This document shows, one piece after another, positions 61,289 through 64,000 of a stretch of 64,000 bases of DNA (its first letter is position 1; each line of letters opens with the position of its first letter). The notes beneath the pieces are model-generated. The model had not been told where the DNA came from. It saw only the letters and a program-made list of their open reading frames with translations, and did not search any database. Origin of the DNA: Methylobacterium phyllostachyos (GTDB taxonomy: Bacteria > Pseudomonadota > Alphaproteobacteria > Rhizobiales > Beijerinckiaceae). The DNA is taken from positions 22,393-86,392 of the forward strand of contig NZ_FNHS01000012.1 in assembly GCF_900103445.1 (NCBI RefSeq). Reading direction: 5' to 3'. Both the position numbers and the translations under genes were made by a program.

Positions 61289-63165
61289 ACGAGTTCGCCC
61301 ACCTCCTCGACCGCCTCGCCTACGAGCCCCGCCGCAACGCCAAGCTGCGGATGCTCCAGGATTATTTCGCCCGCACGCCCGACCCGGAGCGTGGCTACGC
61401 GCTCGGCGCCATGACCGGCACGCTGAGTTTTCGCGAAGCCAAGCCGGCGCTGATCCGGGGGCTGGTGGAGGAGCGGATTGATCCGGTCCTGTTCCGGCTG
61501 TCGCACAATTACGTGGGCGACCTCGCGGAGACCACGGCGCTGATCTGGCCCACCACGCCCCTCCCTCCCCCCTCTGCGGGGGAGGGTGGCCCCCGAAGGG
61601 GGTCGGGAGAGGGGAGCGACGGGGCAGAATACGACTCGGCCTTCACGTCGGGCGAGCCCAAGCCTGCGACGTCGCTCCCCTCTCCCCCCCTGCTGCGCAG
61701 GGTACCCTCCCCCGCAGGGGGGGGAGGGGATCCGCCTGCCGGGATCGGCCACAACAACCCACCACCCCACGTCCCGACCCTGGCCGAAGTCGTGGAAACC
61801 CTCGCCACCATCCCCAAGCGCGACCTCCCCCAGCACCTCGCCAACTGGCTCGATGCTCTCGATGAAACCGGGCGCTGGGCGTTGCTGAAGCTCGTCACCG
61901 GCAATCTCCGCGTCGGCGTCTCAGCGCGGCTTGCCAAGACGGCGGTCGGTGCCCTCGGGGGCCACGATGCGGACGCCGTCGAAGAGGTCTGGCACGGGCT
62001 GACGCCCCCCTTCGAGACCCTGTTCGCCTGGGTCGAGGGACGGGCCGAGCGGCCCGAGACCCTGAACCCGGCCCCGTTCCGGCCGCCGATGCTGTCCCAC
62101 CCGATCGAGGAGGAGGCCGATCTCGACAAGCTGGAGCCGGAGGCGTTCTCGGCCGAGTGGAAATGGGACGGCATCCGCGTCCAGCTCGTCGGCGGCCGCG
62201 ACCGGGCGGGGGTGCAGGTCGGAAAGATCTATTCCCGCACCGGCGAGGACATCACCGGCGCCTTCCCCGATCTCGCCGAGGCGATCACCTTCACGGGCAC
62301 GCTGGACGGCGAGTTGCTGATCCTGCGCGAGCGCCGGGTCCAGAGCTTCAACGTGCTCCAGCAGCGCCTCAACCGGAAGGCGGTGACGGGCAAGCTCCTC
62401 GAGGAATTCCCCGCCCACGTGCGGGCCTACGACCTTCTGACCCTCGACGGCGACGACCTTCGGGCCGACCCGTTCGTGGAGCGTCGGGAGAAGCTGGAGG
62501 CCCTGGTCACGCGCCTCGATCACGCCCGCATCGACATCTCGCCGCTCGTACCCTTCGCCGATTGGGAGGCACTCGCCGCCGCGCGGGCCGATCCGGCCTC
62601 AGTGGGGGCGGGCGAGGATGCCGAGGCGATCGAGGGCATCATGCTCAAGCGCCGCAACAGCCCCTACCTGCCGGGCCGCCCGAAGGGGCCGTGGTGGAAG
62701 TGGAAGCGCGAGCCGCACATCGTCGATGCCGTGATGATGTACGCCCAGCGCGGCCACGGAAAGCGCTCGTCCTTCTATTCGGACTACACGTTCGGGGTCT
62801 GGCGCGAGGCCCCCGAGGGTGGCGACGAACTGGTGCCGGTGGGCAAGGCCTATCACGGCTTCACCGATGCCGAGCTCGCCAAGCTGGACCGCTACGTCCG
62901 CAACAACACCACCAAGCGGTTCGGCCCGGTGCGCGAGGTCGCCCATGGGCTTGAGGCGGGGCTCGTACTGGAGATCGCCTTCGAGGGCGTGCAGCGCTCG
63001 ACCCGGCACAAATCCGGGGTGGCGATGCGTTTTCCTCGGGTCAGCCGCATCCGCTGGGACAAGCCCCCTGCGGAGGCCGACCGGATCGACGTGCTGGAAC
63101 GCATCCTCGCCCGGGGCGAGCGCGAGGTCGCGCCGGGGTCGACATTGCTGGAGACGGACGCATGA
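61285..63165 (+). CDS. Cisplatin-type ATP-dependent DNA ligase (LigC/LigB-like) with repeat insertion
   Basis: A 626-residue ATP-dependent DNA ligase that works with the upstream exonuclease in DNA repair. The adenylation site is Lys293 in EWKWDGIRVQ, followed by IYSRTGEDITG, DGELLIL, IEGIMLKRRNSPY and a C-terminal OB fold (RSSFYSDYTFGVW to VSRIRW). The N-terminal helical domain is interrupted by a palindromic element at 61558-61730 that is translated as about 58 Pro/Gly/Ser-rich residues (92-149). The frame stays open, so it is probably a tolerated insertion. Confidence 0.9.
   Translation: MNEFAHLLDRLAYEPRRNAKLRMLQDYFARTPDPERGYALGAMTGTLSFREAKPALIRGLVEERIDPVLFRLSHNYVGDLAETTALIWPTTPLPPPSAGEGGPRRGSGEGSDGAEYDSAFTSGEPKPATSLPSPPLLRRVPSPAGGGGDPPAGIGHNNPPPHVPTLAEVVETLATIPKRDLPQHLANWLDALDETGRWALLKLVTGNLRVGVSARLAKTAVGALGGHDADAVEEVWHGLTPPFETLFAWVEGRAERPETLNPAPFRPPMLSHPIEEEADLDKLEPEAFSAEWKWDGIRVQLVGGRDRAGVQVGKIYSRTGEDITGAFPDLAEAITFTGTLDGELLILRERRVQSFNVLQQRLNRKAVTGKLLEEFPAHVRAYDLLTLDGDDLRADPFVERREKLEALVTRLDHARIDISPLVPFADWEALAAARADPASVGAGEDAEAIEGIMLKRRNSPYLPGRPKGPWWKWKREPHIVDAVMMYAQRGHGKRSSFYSDYTFGVWREAPEGGDELVPVGKAYHGFTDAELAKLDRYVRNNTTKRFGPVREVAHGLEAGLVLEIAFEGVQRSTRHKSGVAMRFPRVSRIRWDKPPAEADRIDVLERILARGEREVAPGSTLLETDA
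61558..61730. repeat. Palindromic repeat element inside the DNA ligase gene
   Basis: Two similar arms of about 60 bases in inverted orientation (61558-61620 and 61671-61730) each contain their own G/C hairpin, with CTGCGGGGGAGGG in both. The 173-base element preserves the reading frame. It resembles the family B repeat at 12353-12486. Confidence 0.8.
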
Positions 63166-63641
63166 GGCAGGGCAGAGGGCAGGGCAGGATCGGTGCGGTG
63201 GAGATGCTGGCCTCCGGCGCGGTGGAGCGCCACGCCAGCGGGCGGCTCACCATCGCGACGGCGGGGCAGGGGTTTACGGATTTCACCGACGCGGTGGCGG
63301 CGTTCGTTCGCGACAGCGGCCTCCGGGATGGGCTGGTGACGGTGTTTTGCCGGCACACCTCCGCCTCGCTCACCATCCAGGAGAACGCCGACCCCGACGT
63401 TCAGACCGACCTGATGACCGCCCTCGACGGATTCGCGCCGCGCCATGCCGGCTATGTCCACGGAGCTGAGGGGCCGGACGACATGCCGGCCCATATCCGC
63501 ACGCTGGTGACCGATTCGGCCCTGACTATCCCCCTGGTCGATGGCCGGCTGGCACTCGGCACGTGGCAGGGAATCTACCTGATCGAGCACCGCGACCGGC
63601 CGCATCGAAGGGAGATCGTGCTGAGCGCGATCGGAGCGTAA
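63162..63641 (+). CDS. yjbQ: YjbQ/UPF0047 family protein
   Basis: A 159-residue UPF0047 protein. FCRHTSASLTIQENADPDVQTDL and GPDDMPAHIRTLVTD are the family hallmarks. E. coli YjbQ has weak thiamine phosphate synthase activity; the role here is unknown. Its start overlaps the ligase stop (ATGA). Confidence 0.93.
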   Translation: MRQGRGQGRIGAVEMLASGAVERHASGRLTIATAGQGFTDFTDAVAAFVRDSGLRDGLVTVFCRHTSASLTIQENADPDVQTDLMTALDGFAPRHAGYVHGAEGPDDMPAHIRTLVTDSALTIPLVDGRLALGTWQGIYLIEHRDRPHRREIVLSAIGA

Positions 63642-63666
63642 GGCCAGTTCGGCCTCTCCTCGCGCC

Positions 63667-63752
63667 GTCATCGCGAGCGCAGCGAAGCGACCCAGGGTCG
63701 CGCGATCGCGATCGATGAAGCACGGACTGGATTGCTCCGAGCGCGCTCGCAC
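63667..63752. repeat. Palindromic intergenic repeat, family A copy 3
   Basis: The first arm (63667-63697, GCGAGCGCAGCGAAG) matches family A well; the second (63724-63752) is degenerate. It lies between yjbQ and the flagellar gene. Confidence 0.65.
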
Positions 63753-63853
63753 AGACGGCCGCAACACCAGCAACACACCGCCGGTTAACCATAGTGCGCG
63801 CCTATGATGTCCCGTCGGACGATTTCCCGCCGCTCCGACATACGGAGACCCCG

Positions 63854-64000
63854 ATGAGCCTCTTCGCCGCGCTCTCGAACTCGATTTCCGGCGCGTCGGC
63901 GCAGTCCTTCGCGCTCAACAACATCTCGGGCAACATCGCCAATACGCAGACGGCGGGGTTCAAGACCACCGAGACCCATTTCGCCGACATGCTCGCACAG
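63854..64000 (+). CDS. flgE: Flagellar hook/rod protein, N-terminus
   Basis: The first 49 residues of a flagellar axial protein, cut by the window end. SLFAALSNSISGASAQSFALNN and NIANTQTAGFKTTETHFADM match the N-terminal segment shared by FlgE, FlgF and FlgG; hook protein FlgE is the most likely because it begins as MSLF. An ACGGAGA precedes the ATG. The other flagellar genes lie beyond the window. Confidence 0.8.
   Translation, partial: MSLFAALSNSISGASAQSFALNNISGNIANTQTAGFKTTETHFADMLAQ

Overview
The window is GC-rich, gene-dense chromosome from an alphaproteobacterium of the Rhizobiales (Hyphomicrobiales), most likely a Methylobacterium or a close relative. I base this on the gene orders rimP-nusA-ylxR-infB-rbfA-truB, mltG-yicC-gmk, cobS-cobT-dnaJ-bolA and helicase-S4-fdxA-carD-rpoH, on an alphaproteobacterial LexA-type box, and on an FdhF/YdeP-type formate dehydrogenase-like protein. 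No rRNA, tRNA, CRISPR array, transposase or phage gene was found.

Layout. 1-6 kb: end of ftsK, lolA, a divergent marR/flavin monooxygenase pair that looks inserted, plsC and xthA. 6-12 kb: a stress-type SDR, a molybdopterin oxidoreductase with a divergent small membrane protein, ssb with an SOS-type box, an MDR reductase and a DUF4174 protein. 12-16 kb: small exported proteins, msrQ without msrP, and an aldo/keto reductase. 16-24 kb: the nusA-infB translation operon. 24-30.6 kb: a disulfide oxidoreductase, a photoactive-yellow-protein/bacteriophytochrome hybrid kinase coupled to heme oxygenase, then a LysR/YdcZ pair. 30.7-35 kb: gmk, yicC, mltG, mutM. 35-36.3 kb: a small accessory patch of unknown genes. 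36.3-41.4 kb: Smr, mltA, Tim44-like, secB, a LysR remnant and an MFS exporter. 41.6-49.2 kb: rpoH, carD, fdxA, S4 protein, a large Suv3-like helicase, a small exported protein and TetR. 49.2-57.3 kb: darcynin, DUF1330, DUF3108, rpmB, cobT, a DUF29 gene, cobS, a J-domain protein, bolA, arfB. 57.4-64 kb: a merR/carboxymuconolactone decarboxylase operon, DUF1275, a methyltransferase, a ligase-associated exonuclease and ATP-dependent DNA ligase, yjbQ, and the start of a flagellar hook gene.

Most of the window is conserved core. The points that stand out are: (1) a Ppr-like light sensor whose PYP domain has lost its chromophore residues while its bilin site is intact; (2) a helicase whose Walker A motif lies upstream of any ATG, GTG or TTG, suggesting an ATC start; (3) a palindromic repeat element translated in frame inside the DNA ligase gene; (4) several clear regulatory sites (MarR palindrome, MerR 19-bp spacer promoter, LexA-type box); and (5) several palindromic intergenic repeat families.
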